In this document: positions 42,946 to 54,600 of the stretch, in pieces
Layout: each line of letters opens with the position of its first letter
Position numbering within the stretch: the first letter of the stretch is position 1
From: Dipetalonema caudispina
Lineage: Eukaryota; Nematoda; Chromadorea; Rhabditida; Onchocercidae
DNA: 64,000 nt
NCBI GenBank assembly: GCA_013365325.1
Contig: JABVXV010000001.1
Coordinates: forward strand, 1,054,001-1,118,000
Direction: 5' to 3'
Translations under genes and position numbers: made by a program
The notes under the pieces: generated by a model
Databases searched by the model: none
Told to the model about the DNA's origin: nothing
What the model saw: the letters and a program-made list of their open reading frames with translations, nothing else

Positions 42946-45900
42946 TCAGTCAACACCGGAGAAAATCTCCGAGTTTTCAATCGCCGTTGTCAACCGTTCC
43001 TTCATTTCATGAAAATTCGTATATGGTGGTAAGTCGATTCGATTGAAACTGAAAGAAATAATAAATAAAAGAAATAAGTAAATTGCTGAAAGGTCATAAT
43101 ATTATGGTTAGTAAAAACTGCGAAATAGTAATAGCAGTAATAAACTGCTTCAGAAACTTTATGAGAACTGTCCCTTAGTCGTTGATGAAAAATGCAAACA
43201 AACAGTAGCACACCAAGTGTGCGCTCGTGGCAGCATGTCTGTACTGCCCCAGCGTTCAATTGTAAATTTCTGAGGTCCATTTGAACCATATAATTCACGA
43301 AAACCATTCATTGGAACACGAGAAGTACCCGTAACAAATTGCAATAACCTTGCACGCATTTCATTGTTAAATGCAAGCAAGCACTTCCAGAAGTTTTGAA
43401 TTACCTGAAATCTCATCAGTGCTTTTGGAAGCAAAATACCTATTTAAAAAAATGCTAGAACTAATAATGAATATATGAATATTTTCAGATGCAACAACGG
43501 TAGTTCTTATCATAATATGACGTAATTCACTTTTTTTTCGAGAAACATTCATGCGTAGAAAATATAATTCCAAAAATTGTGAAGAAATCACCGGATGACT
43601 TGGAGAGTAACCACCTTTGTACAGAGTATTGTCTTTCCAATCTTTCACATCAATTTTTTGTAAACCACATATAAGCAATTCAAGTTCATTCGGATCAAAA
43701 ATTGACAGCAAATTTGGTGGTATTAACTCGTGAACTCCCTTCATCAATGCTTTCATTTGTTCTTCAACGCGACTAACAAAGCGCCATTTAATGATTAAGT
43801 CAATATACTCGTCTTTATTTGCATCTGTTACTTTCTCCTCTGCTCCTCCATCTCGAAGTTCTACGCTATTCATCTGAAACTTCCACCATCCAACCTTGAC
43901 TAGGTTTGAAGTACAAACATTTCGTAAAAGAAGTTTAAAATCATAAAAATGAACACAAAGAATGGAGTCTTTCGGACTATCACCCTGAAAAAAGCATGTG
44001 TAAAGATAAGCCGTGCTAGACCACATTTTGCAATTGCAAATGACACTCTGAAAAAATAATCCAATTGAATCTGAAATGAAATTGAATCAAACACGATCAC
44101 CTGTCCGAAAACATCCTCGTCCACTGCAAAATGCAAATCCAAATCTTCCGGATTATTATCTTTGATATAGATCAAGGAATTGAAATACTCATTATCCACG
44201 GACTCCATATCATTCAACGTGATTGGCTTACCCAGCATCATCTTATAAAATGGTCGAATAAAAAACGCTGCAAAAAATTGCATTCCAGAAAAGCTTTGTA
44301 AAAACCTGAATATTTTGAGATGAAAGAGCAATAAATCCATCATAATATGGATAAGGTAAAAAATCTTTCTTTATAAGGTAAAAAATCAATTAGAAAAGTA
44401 TAATTAATTGCAGCATATGACTTTCTTCCACGTAAAAAAACTTACCATCCAGCAATTTTCCATGGTAAATAGCAATACCAATGACACGACCAATAAAGTG
44501 GAAATAAGACAAGTGTTCCGGATCACAGGTTTCCGAATGCGGATTTATTTGTAAAGTATAATTATCCCTGAATGAGAATATATCAGCTGATTTTTCTTTT
44601 TAAATAATTAGAGTTCGTCGTAAAATGAGATGAAGCTAAACTTTTCAAAATGCACACTGAAAAGAGGTAGAATCCTGCCTCCCTCACCTTACCCCAAGTA
44701 TTTCACTCATGCATAAGTGCTGTAACTTGCAAAACTCCAAGCACAGATGTTCATTAATTTTTGAAGCATCCTGCCACATCACATGTCCGTTTCATCTCGT
44801 TGGTATATAACGGTTCAAACGTGATTACTACGTTTTTTTTGACGATCATTCTCATCGCCGTCTTCGCTTGGACTTTAGAAAATTAATCACAAAAAGCTGG
44901 ATTTCTAGAAACATGTGTAACATACGTTGCTGAATATTCGAACAGACCATAATAGGGGCTGAAAATATCATGAGAAAGTAAATAAAACCATTCGCGAGCT
45001 ACGCCACCGTAATCCAAACCTGTTTCATTCTCAAATTCAATCCAAAGTTTAGCACGCAAAAGGGTAGGCGATAACTGCATTATCTGCCTGAAATAGAAAC
45101 ACTGTCGTTAACGAATTTAAAAATCCCAAAAAAAAAACGTCAAACCAATATCCTAGATAATTTCCCGGATTGATTACTTTGCGATTTACCGAATACTGAT
45201 CGAAGCAGACTTCACTAGTATTCCTCACCATCTTCACTTTGAAGGTACAAATTAGTTTATTAAAACTTGATGGTTAAAAAGAATGCGTTACCAGTTATCC
45301 AGTTTTTGATTAATCCAAGCAGATATCTCAGGAGATACAAAAAAATCTATTTCTAACTTTCTCAACTGCACGAATTATTTGAGAAAAAATGATACCTATA
45401 AGAATCTTCGAACAGTTGAATCCGTCGCACCGTAATTTCACATTTGATGTTGGTAGGTGATTTCGGGAGATGTGATCTTAGATATTCATATTTACATTTA
45501 TAATCACGTGAATATGGAACAGCTGGACCAGCAATATTCCTATTCTCAAATCTCGGATCTTCCCATTGTGTTCGGCGAGTATTATGGTCAATGTAAAATA
45601 TCCTACCATCGGCATGAACTCGTTTTTCCCAACCAGCAGGTAATTCACCCAATTCATCGCTTCGTATTTCTGTAAATGACAAACTCACAACACGTTCTTT
45701 TACTACGTGCTGCACAAAATCAATCATCTTCAAATTTTTTCATATTTGTTTATTTTAGCTGAATTCCTTCTCGCAAAGGAAAATTCAAGAAACACGAACG
45801 ACAACAATTTTTTTCTTTCTTACCTTTTAAATAAGAAGTGGCTGAAGCCTGACCATCTCTTGGATCAATCCAAGTTGTTGTCTTGTGTATATGATCAATG

Positions 45901-48518
45901 AAAAACGTCCGTCCATTTGGTGCCACTTGCATATCCCAACCCTGCGGCAACAGCCCGCGACCGTCATTTGGATCAACACGACCACCAGATTCAAATTTTG
46001 TGCGCAAACCAGCTTCCAACTGAACTAAGCTTGAGATTTCAAAACCTTAAGAACGAGAAAAATCCTCATAATTTGAGAACCGATAAGAAATGGTAAAAGA
46101 AAATGAGATTCGACTGACTGGATCAGCAGAGAGACATAATCTGGAGTGCAAATTTCACTTCATATTTCACAAAGTCAAGGTGCACATTTTAGCGTACTGG
46201 TTTGCTATTGTAACTATAACCAAATATCGAAAGTTTAAAAGACAGTCACCACTGAAAGTGACGAAATCGCGCATATCAAGCTTAAATACTAACATTAGCA
46301 ATACTATCTTCAACATGTTCTTCACTAGAACCTTGCCAGCGACTTTCGTAATTCCTGCGTAAAGCATCTTCTTGCTCTGTTTCATCCAACTCAGATTCTA
46401 TGCCACTTCTGAGATTAACTTTATTTGTTCCAATAATTTCACCATTACTTATTCCATCAATTTCATTAAAACAGAAGACTCAAAACGTATCACTTAGGGT
46501 ACAACAATCATCAAGGAAGAAAAAAAGTAGATGCAGAAGTTTACCTTGTAGGCCTCGTCCACTGTGTTGTTCTCGATATGTGATTAACATAAAATGTTCG
46601 ACCATTTGCATCTTGCCGTTCTTCCCAACCTGAAACATATTTCTTCCCATATTTCTATGTAAAAGACAGCAATATTAAAGTTTAACTTTAAAAAGAACAA
46701 AAAATTTGCCAAAAAAAATCCACTTCTTGATCACAGATATTACCTTCAGGAAGAGATGTTGCACCCTGTCGGTTGGCTAAACTGTTAGCACTCAACTGCT
46801 CCCAATCGCCGTCATCATTGACAGAGCTCTGCTCCGCAGGTGGCTGTGTAGAATCAGTGACATATGAAAGTGAAAGACGTACACTACCCTGAACTGAAGA
46901 ATAAGAACGATGTGAACGAACACTTAGAATATATGACGCTTCTGGAATTGGTATTCCGATCAGTTCATGCGGGATACGTACCTGTGCTAAGTCAATTTCC
47001 ACCATTCCAAGAAAATCATCGCGTGTCTGTAAAAATTAAAAAATGAGTTGAGAAATTTAAATGGATGGAAAGGTCACTATGTGAACCCCTTTACAGCTGA
47101 TATTATTGTGGTTTGTTCCACAAATTTACAGTAATTCAAGAATGTACCAACTCTTCACCAATCTTCTTTTCGAAATTTATACATTCATTACAGCTCATTC
47201 TATACAAAAACACAAAACATTTAACACTATCTATAATATGCACCTTAGATATACTAGATTTCAGAATCATCACTTCAAAATATGTGAAGCAACTTCGAAA
47301 AAGAACTAAATACAGAATCTCTACAGTAAGGAACAAGATAAGCATCGAAAAAATCTAGTTTTTGTATGTAAATTATCATAAAAGTATCATTGAAAGATAT
47401 CGGAAATGTGTAAAACAAAACTAACAATACGTCTTTCATCAAAAATCTGCACTGTTAATATGCAGTCTTTGCGTACCACGCGAAATACAAACTCTTCATT
47501 CCATACTGGTTCACGGGTCTAAATATGGTTAAAAAGTTATTTGATTTAGTTAAAGCGACTGTTGTTCAAATTGTGTGACTTATTCTCAGACATGAGTTTA
47601 AAAAAGTGAAAAAGCCGTGATACATACAAAGCAGCACTGACATGATGCAAAGATTTATCATTTTTTATTAAATGGTTGACAACAGCATCGAAAGATTCAA
47701 AATGACTTCCTTCCTTACTTTTAATTTCTTTCGAACTACCTTGGTGTCAACGGCATGATATGAACATAATGTAAGTCTTGTAACATCAAATCTAATTTTT
47801 ATAAACAACAGTTAATGAAATAAGTGGTCTTAACCATTTATTTCCTCCTATCTTTTGCTTTTGCTAATTCTGTCGGTCACTTCTTGCCTTTCTCTTCTTC
47901 CACACTTTTTTCTTGACATGATCACGATAAATTGTATAAATTCGATAAAAAAACAAATCAAAAAAGTAAATATGCCTTTCGTCGTGTTTTAGTTTGTGCT
48001 TTGTCGATGACAATGTTACTTCCATCACGTTTTAGCAAAATCACTGCATATGGATCACAAACACCGAATATATCTCTTTTTGACAGACGTTCTGCCTTAA
48101 CAACTCTGACACGAAGAAGTTCGGTACCCTAAAACATTAGTATAAAATTCTACATATATCTATCTCTTCTCTCTCTCTCTCTCTCTCTCTCCAAACAATA
48201 GAATAGACTTCGGTAAAAACATACTTAGAAGGTCAATAGAATGATTACTCTATGCATTAATCAGAATAGTTTGAAGATTACCATGAACTATGTGGAATAG
48301 ACAGATACAGCGTAGAGTCAGTCATATCAACAATGCGCTAAATGATTAGACAACCTTGATAAGATAACGCATTCCTAATGCACTTCAATTCTTCCGCATA
48401 GAATGGCTTCAGGACTATGGGATCTTAATAAAATGAATATAAGATACGTGGTAACACTTGCCTCTTCCGTTTCAGGTAAGCCATAAACTTGACCTCCTGT
48501 TGCTTCACTTGGTGACAT
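42946..48518 (-). CDS. NEDD4: NEDD4-type HECT E3 ubiquitin ligase (C2-WW3-HECT)
   Basis: Ubiquitin ligase that binds PY-motif membrane proteins through WW domains and directs their endocytosis; C2 binds membranes, HECT forms the ubiquitin thioester. Exons: 48518-48462, 48128-47976, 47518-47426, 47026-46744, 46629-46545, 46408-46294, 46019-45824, 45669-45396, 45087-44926, 44567-44446, 44267-44101, 43873-43592, 43404-43214, 43048-42946; 760 codons plus stop. The start [16 protein letters not shown] aligns with NEDD4L. C2 is ~20-135; WW domains are ~193-222 ([18 protein letters not shown]), ~285-316 and ~336-367; HECT is ~400-760 with [11 protein letters not shown], and the catalytic Cys ~727 in RAHTCFN is split between the last two exons. 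The end SGVD matches NEDD4/NEDD4L, not WWP1/ITCH. Vertebrate NEDD4 usually has four WW domains; this has three. The first two introns both use GC donors. Confidence 0.94.
48162..48192 (+). repeat. CT microsatellite in NEDD4 intron 1
   Basis: A nearly pure (CT)n tract of about 31 bases on the plus strand, so a (AG)n tract in the NEDD4 pre-mRNA, about 35 bases from the acceptor of exon 2. Confidence 0.85.
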
Positions 48519-48530
48519 TCGCTTAATTTC
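48519..48530 (-). promoter_or_regulatory. Probable SL acceptor of the short NEDD4 transcript
   Basis: On the minus strand TTTTTTTAG ends 11 bases before the ATG at 48518. A splice from the upstream exon (48874-48716) into this site would be out of frame, so it fits trans-splicing or a 5' UTR junction. Confidence 0.4.
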
Positions 48531-48715
48531 TAAAAAAACTTACATTTTTAGCTTAATCATTTCGAAAGATCTATGTTTAAGTTTGCTTAACAAAACTTTC
48601 ATTTTTGTCACTATAGTTAAAACTTCCACGATCTCTTTCCGTACCCATAACTCTTCACAACAATGAAGATATCAACTACATATCGACATTACCTATCAAA
48701 GACTTTCACATATAC

Positions 48716-48874
48716 CTGAACCGGTAAACGAATTCTCGAAAGACGGTCTTTTTCACTGCGACCAATAAAATCAAGTTTCGATTGCAGCGGTATCGATGAG
48801 AGGCTTGGCTGGAATGATGAGAGATGGGACTGGGCTGATATGGAAGATGAAAGATTGATGACTGCTAGAAACAT
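48716..48874 (-). CDS. Possible alternative first exon of NEDD4
   Basis: A 53-codon stretch from ATG at 48874 (Ser-rich, then SKLDFIGRSEKDRLSRIRLP) ends at a GTATAT donor in phase 0. It would join in frame to the C2 exon at 48128, skipping the exon 48518-48462, and so give a second N-terminus. Known NEDD4 genes do use alternative 5' exons. The base composition is richer in C than nearby introns. There is no direct evidence of use. Confidence 0.4.
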
Positions 48875-49141
48875 ATTTACCGACAATTGAAAGGATAGAG
48901 TGAAATAACATGGCTGTTGTGTTGGCACTAAAGAGGGGTAAGTTATTCGATGTGTCAATCTTATATTATCGATGAAATTTTTCCCATCAAAATTTGCTTA
49001 AATTTACTTCTCTTAACATTCAAAATAAAATAGGTGGAACATTCTTTGAACCCTACATGTTATGAATTATTTTCTACTTACAACTTAAGTAGATTTATTT
49101 TCAAAGATTGAAAAATGAGCAAATTTTAAGGATTTGTGAGA

Positions 49142-50450
49142 ATGTATGAATGGCTGCTTGATCTGTTGACATTCGTTGGATTTTATCTCATTGCCGCATA
49201 CTGTATTGTGGTGGAGTTTTATGTGGATCGGATTCGTCTCTACAATGGATTATCGCGAATGAAATATTTGCTCAAAACTATAGAAGAAAGCAAATTCATT
49301 AATGCATCAAGTCGAGAACTGATTGCTGTAGTAACGGGAGCGGATGGAACGATTGGCACCGAAATAACCCGTTTATTGCTACAAAATAATTTCAAGGTAT
49401 TTTTATAAGATTCCTGGATTTTATCATGCTTTTCATAGATTCTGGCTGCATCGTTAACTAGTCTCTTATGTGATTATGATTTTGCATTTGGGCTCATTTA
49501 CTTCGCTTTTTTGGATCTGTATTACAGGCTGAATTCCTTTTTAAACTTGAACAATCTAGTATTCGGATTTGTGATAGCGTAAGCCCTTCCTCTGAATTTA
49601 TGGCAAAACAAATGAATTTTGTGCAGGAAACACTTCCGAAGCTATTTTCTTGAAGGTTGTGTGTTTGGTTCGGAATTGTGACAATGGCGGCTGGCTGAAT
49701 AATTTTGAATGTCAGTCGAATCTGGTGGTGCGAAATGTGGATTTGTCCTGCCTTCGAAAAGTGAAGGAAATGGCGAAGTTACTGGCAAACGAATATTCCC
49801 ATGTAGATCTTATCATTTGCGCTGCTGGCATTATGCTGCGGCCATTTAAGCTCACAATAGACGGCTTTGAGACCCACTATGCTGTTAATCTTCTTTCTCA
49901 TGCCGTGATGGTTAATTACTTGTTGCCGCCCACAACTAAATGTTCTGCAGGAGAAAGTTATATCCGGGATAGTCGCATTGTGTTTTTATCCTCCGCCACT
50001 GCACATTTAGGACTTTTCCATACCACGCTTCAGGATAACTCCCAAATGTTCTCTACCTATCGGAATGGTTATCAAGCTTACTCGACATCGAAATTTGCCA
50101 TATCCCTGTATGTCGAGGAAATAGATAAGCAAATACAGCAGAAATCCGTAACGGTAAACCAACGGACGGTAACCGTCATTTCTGTACATCCAGGTTGCGT
50201 CGCAAGTGGTTTATACGAGTATGCAAATACTTTGACTAAAACTATGATTTTCCGATTTCTATGGCCCATAATGAGAAATCCAGCTTTAGCTGCAGCCGAA
50301 ACAATAGCCCTCGGATGTGCTGATAATTTAAAGAGTGGCTGTTACTACCAACACATGGTACCAACTAGAATTCTATCCAGCATAGCAAAAAAACAACAAT
50401 TGTATCAACATGTAAGAAACATCATAGACATGGAAGAAACGCAGAACTGA
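49142..50450 (+). CDS. Membrane-anchored short-chain dehydrogenase/reductase (DHRSX-like)
   Basis: NAD(P)-dependent oxidoreductase of the classical/extended SDR fold; the substrate is unknown. Two exons, 49142-49396 and 49656-50450, give 349 codons plus stop. Residues ~4-27 form one hydrophobic helix, probably an ER or other membrane anchor with the catalytic domain behind it. Cofactor motif TGADGTIG is at 65-72, the NAG-like motif reads CAAGI (~140-144), the conserved Asn is in AVNLLSHA (~163), the catalytic Ser in FLSSA (~197-198), and YSTSK gives Tyr227 and Lys231. The order RPFKLTIDGFE..YAVNLL resembles DHRSX and retinol-dehydrogenase-like members. The ATG at 49142 is the first in frame after a stop; it is divergent from NEDD4 and convergent with ints-3. 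Family is certain, subfamily less so. Confidence 0.9.
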
Positions 50451-51601
50451 TGCATAACAAAAATCACCGAGAGTCAAGAAATTATTTTCAGAGAAATGAA
50501 TTTTATATATATTTTTTTCCTGAATAATCTGTGACAATATTTTATGTTCATATATTAAATTCTAAAAACAAAATTTACATAAAAACTAGTGTTGATAATT
50601 ATTTTTAACTCTTACAAATGAGTTCTTTTTTTTCTGGTTGAAAGATTTGAAATATTTGTGTAGATCTGGTTATTTAGAAAGAAAACTTTAGTGCAATAGA
50701 TATTAAAATATGATGTATAGATGGAGATGAGGGAGTGTTCTAAAACATGACCGAGAAATGATTTTTTTTTAGCTTTAAAGTTAAATCTAGAAGGAAACGG
50801 AAATAGTCTTTCTCTAATGTCCTTCGGCGAATAAAACTCAGTAAAAGAGGTAAAATCACGAGGTAGAACATGATGAAGCTTATTTCAAGGACGATTTAAA
50901 TCATGAATTGCAATTTTGTTTGAATGCTGGTCTTAACATACGAACAATTGGAATCAGAACAATGGAACAGTGAAATCTCCCAAAACAATAAAGTACTTTT
51001 GGTCTAATCCTTATTATGAGATAAAGAGATCAAATGCTGCTGGTATTCACAGTCTTTCATACAGTTCCGTCAATCACTGTCAGAATCAACTATCAGTTTC
51101 TGACGCTTTCGTTTTGAGTTTTTGCTTTCATCCTGAAAAGTTTCGCATACAATAAGCGTTCACACTTCGTTTATATTTTTGGACTATCGCATCAGTTTCT
51201 AGACCTAATTGATGGTTCTTGGTTTTCAAATTTGGTTGTTACTCGTGTTATAACATTGTGGTCTACAATTTGAAACTAAAATTTTAATTTCAGTCTAAAG
51301 ACACGCGAGGTGTTAGTAGTGGTGATTTCCTTAGCCTAAACGCATAAGGCCAGATAATTAAAACGTGACCTTAATATTGAGGACTATGATTCTAAACTAG
51401 AATTAAGTTTTCTTAATTTCTGCCCAGGAAAAAAAAAAATTCTATTTCTTTTTTTTTGATGAAACGCCTTTTTGATATGTGTGCTCTCTGTTGAATAACT
51501 AATTTTGTGAAGTGAAAGTTAAGCGACTTAGAATATTTGATAAGAACACAGTGCTCACAACACTGGGACTTCTTGCACTAAATAAACAAATTGGGTAGAG
51601 C
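50451..51601. other. Tail-to-tail intergenic region, SDR / ints-3
   Basis: About 1.15 kb between two convergent genes. No ORF with coding character, no repeat of note. Confidence 0.6.
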
Positions 51602-54600
51602 TTATTTCCTATAGCTATTGATTGGTTCCAAAGGGTCTAAATCATCCTACCAAAAGCAGTCCTCGATACAAACGTGTATCCATCGCATGACTACGTATCA
51701 AGTTGTAAATATAATACTCAAAGAATGATATCCTGATGAAAAGGCCTGACATAGTTCCAAAAAGCATTGGTGTCTTTCTAAGCCAACTGATAGTATTGAA
51801 TTATAAAAATGAACTCGAGGTAACATACGTCGCTCACATCGGTTATTTTTTTGGACGTTTTGGTTCTTCGTAAAGAACGAGCACTTTGTGCATTATCATC
51901 ACTCAGTATCTCCATCACAGCGAACAGCTCACTGTAGCGTATTCGAAGAGATGACACCTAACAAACTTTGAATAACTCTTTATCAACATAAGAATTTTCT
52001 AATTCAAGTTTTACTATAGCATAAGATGGGTTAAATCCAGCCATAAAGCAATCGAGAAGGCTAAAGCGAACTAGTTCCGAATGTAAAGAAGCCCTGGATG
52101 CACGCATTGTTTGAATTTACTAAGTCCTGCCTTTCATATCAATTATAGTAGTCTAATTTTAGAAATGATTTCAGTGAGTTTCAAATTTTTTGGGACTAAA
52201 CAGTAGGAAGACGAAATGGCACTTGTGACCTAAATCCACATCACTTTTTAACAATATATCTTAAAAGAATTGTTTAAGATTTTAGAATCACAGAAATGTT
52301 AACCTTTTCAGCTGCCCTTGCTGCCGTAAATGCTTCCTGTAAAGTAGGACGAGCCAAGAACGCTTCCGCCACATGACTATCCTTCGACAAACAACTTTGT
52401 CGAAATTTGTCAAGATGCGAAAAAAGCTGATCCAAGCAAACATATCTGGAAGAATAGTCTACCCGTAATGTTTTGTAAATTATCATCCCGTTCTCTTCTC
52501 TCTCTTCCCTCCCAAAATTCTCTGCTTTCGATTTTGATAACTCCGTTTAAAGCATTGACTTCATAATAATAGTAAGATTGTGGAAGCTGTAGGATGTTAA
52601 TATCTACTGTTTTTTCAAGATTCTGAAGATAGATTGTGATGCAAAATTCTTTCCACTAAACCATTACTTGGAAAAAATTAAAGCGTATTCCTCAATTACC
52701 TTTGTGCCGAACGCTTTCCTTTTGAATGAATTGGAAGAAGATCACCAGACTGAATCAATTTGTCAATGAGATTGGACAGCAATTCTGCTACTCGAGCAGC
52801 ATAATCTGGATCCTTAATCAGCAGTTTCAGACAATTTACAGTAAACATATCAGATGATGTCCGAGATAAAAGATTTCGTATGAGACTCATATTCGGTTCG
52901 CGATCCATTCTAAATCATACTTTGTACAAATACTTCGCATTGATATACATCAAAATAATACTACGAAATGAATGAAACAGATTACTTATAAATTCTTTAC
53001 CTCATGAAACAGACTACTCACCCTAAAGAATTATTTTTCACGTGATTTAAAAGAAAATTAGGTAATAAGATAATTTAAAGATTGAGTTATATAAGTTGAT
53101 ATAGTCTAAATTTGGGAAATTTATTGAATAGAGCAATTCCTAATTTTATAAGATGAATATCATATTTGCAAAGAATATATTTCATAAAGAACCTCTGAAG
53201 CATGATATAAATTTGTGCAATTGCTTCCGAGTGCTTTGGATACTGTAGTTTAGAAATCATTTGTAAAATCCAATCCACTGGAACACCTTCTGCATGCACC
53301 AGTTGCCAGAAAACAAATTGAGCGGTTGTTTCCCATGTTAATGAAGCACTGACAATAGGCAAAAAAGAGTCTTTCCTGAAATTTATTAAATAAGAGCCCA
53401 GAGAGACAAAAGACAATAAGTAAGTCCACGGAAACTGTCGACAGAGATCATTTAATTTTTTAAAACAAAAATTCGCGGTAAGAAGTAAAAAGTAATGTCA
53501 AACTGATTGAGAAAAGATTTTTTAAACAGACCTAAAAAATGAGATATTTTCCCGAACCATTTCACCAATAAGATCAGCAATCTGCCGTCCGTCTAATGAA
53601 TGAGCTAGTAATTTCATCAGTTCAACACTTCCCATTGCTTCCGTGGCAAATTTTTCATATACATATGGAATAAGATGTGCGAACAGTACATAGTCATCGA
53701 TATGACATTGCTTAAAGTGTATTTAAACCATGTATTTTTAATTAAGAATCTCATTCAAATCGTTCTTTAACCATTTAATCATTTAAAATCTTGCTAAAAG
53801 TAAATACTATATGCCTTTAATCAAGCATGGATCAGGTCGGGCATATAATATGAAAAACAATCCAATTTCCTGTTCCAATTGATAATAGTTAATGTCACCA
53901 ATAGTGTTGCAACGAGTGAAAAATTTGATCAAAATTAATCTTTAGGAAGGCAATCATTTAAAGACCTAAATATTAATCCAAAGTAACTTATGGATATTAA
54001 GTGATCGAATTATGTAAGGATCAAGTGTTTTAATTCAAAGTTTTTGAAAAACCTGCAAGTCTGAAACAATCTGCTGAATCGGTGGACTGTCTAACAGGCG
54101 ACATAGATCAGTATAAGCAGCAATTGCAGTATCATTCTGGTCACGACGATTTGAGGACGTAAAAAATAATAGTAAGTATGATATAGATGAGCACCTGAAA
54201 AAAAATCACACTTTTTTTTCAACTGCCTTCTGTAAATTAAAACTTTCGATGAATCAAGACACCCTCCTTTTATTACCATGACAGAACCAAAATTTCAGTG
54301 TTCTCAAGTTCCTTGATTATAAGATAAGGCACTGTAAAGAATAATGATATGCTTGAAGTTTCATTTTACATCCCTACACTATCGTGTATATTTCGAAGCG
54401 CTGCAAGCATTCAATATATCAGAACAAGTATTATTTAAATTTAAAAAAAGAGGCCTTTGTGAGCAACAAGAGTCATCAGAAACATGCCTTTCACACATTT
54501 CAGCAATTAAAGATAGTAACAGCTGCCTCGTAGCATCACTATCTGGAGTCAGACATAAATTTCGAAATATTACGTACAGTGGCTGATTAAATATCTCCTC

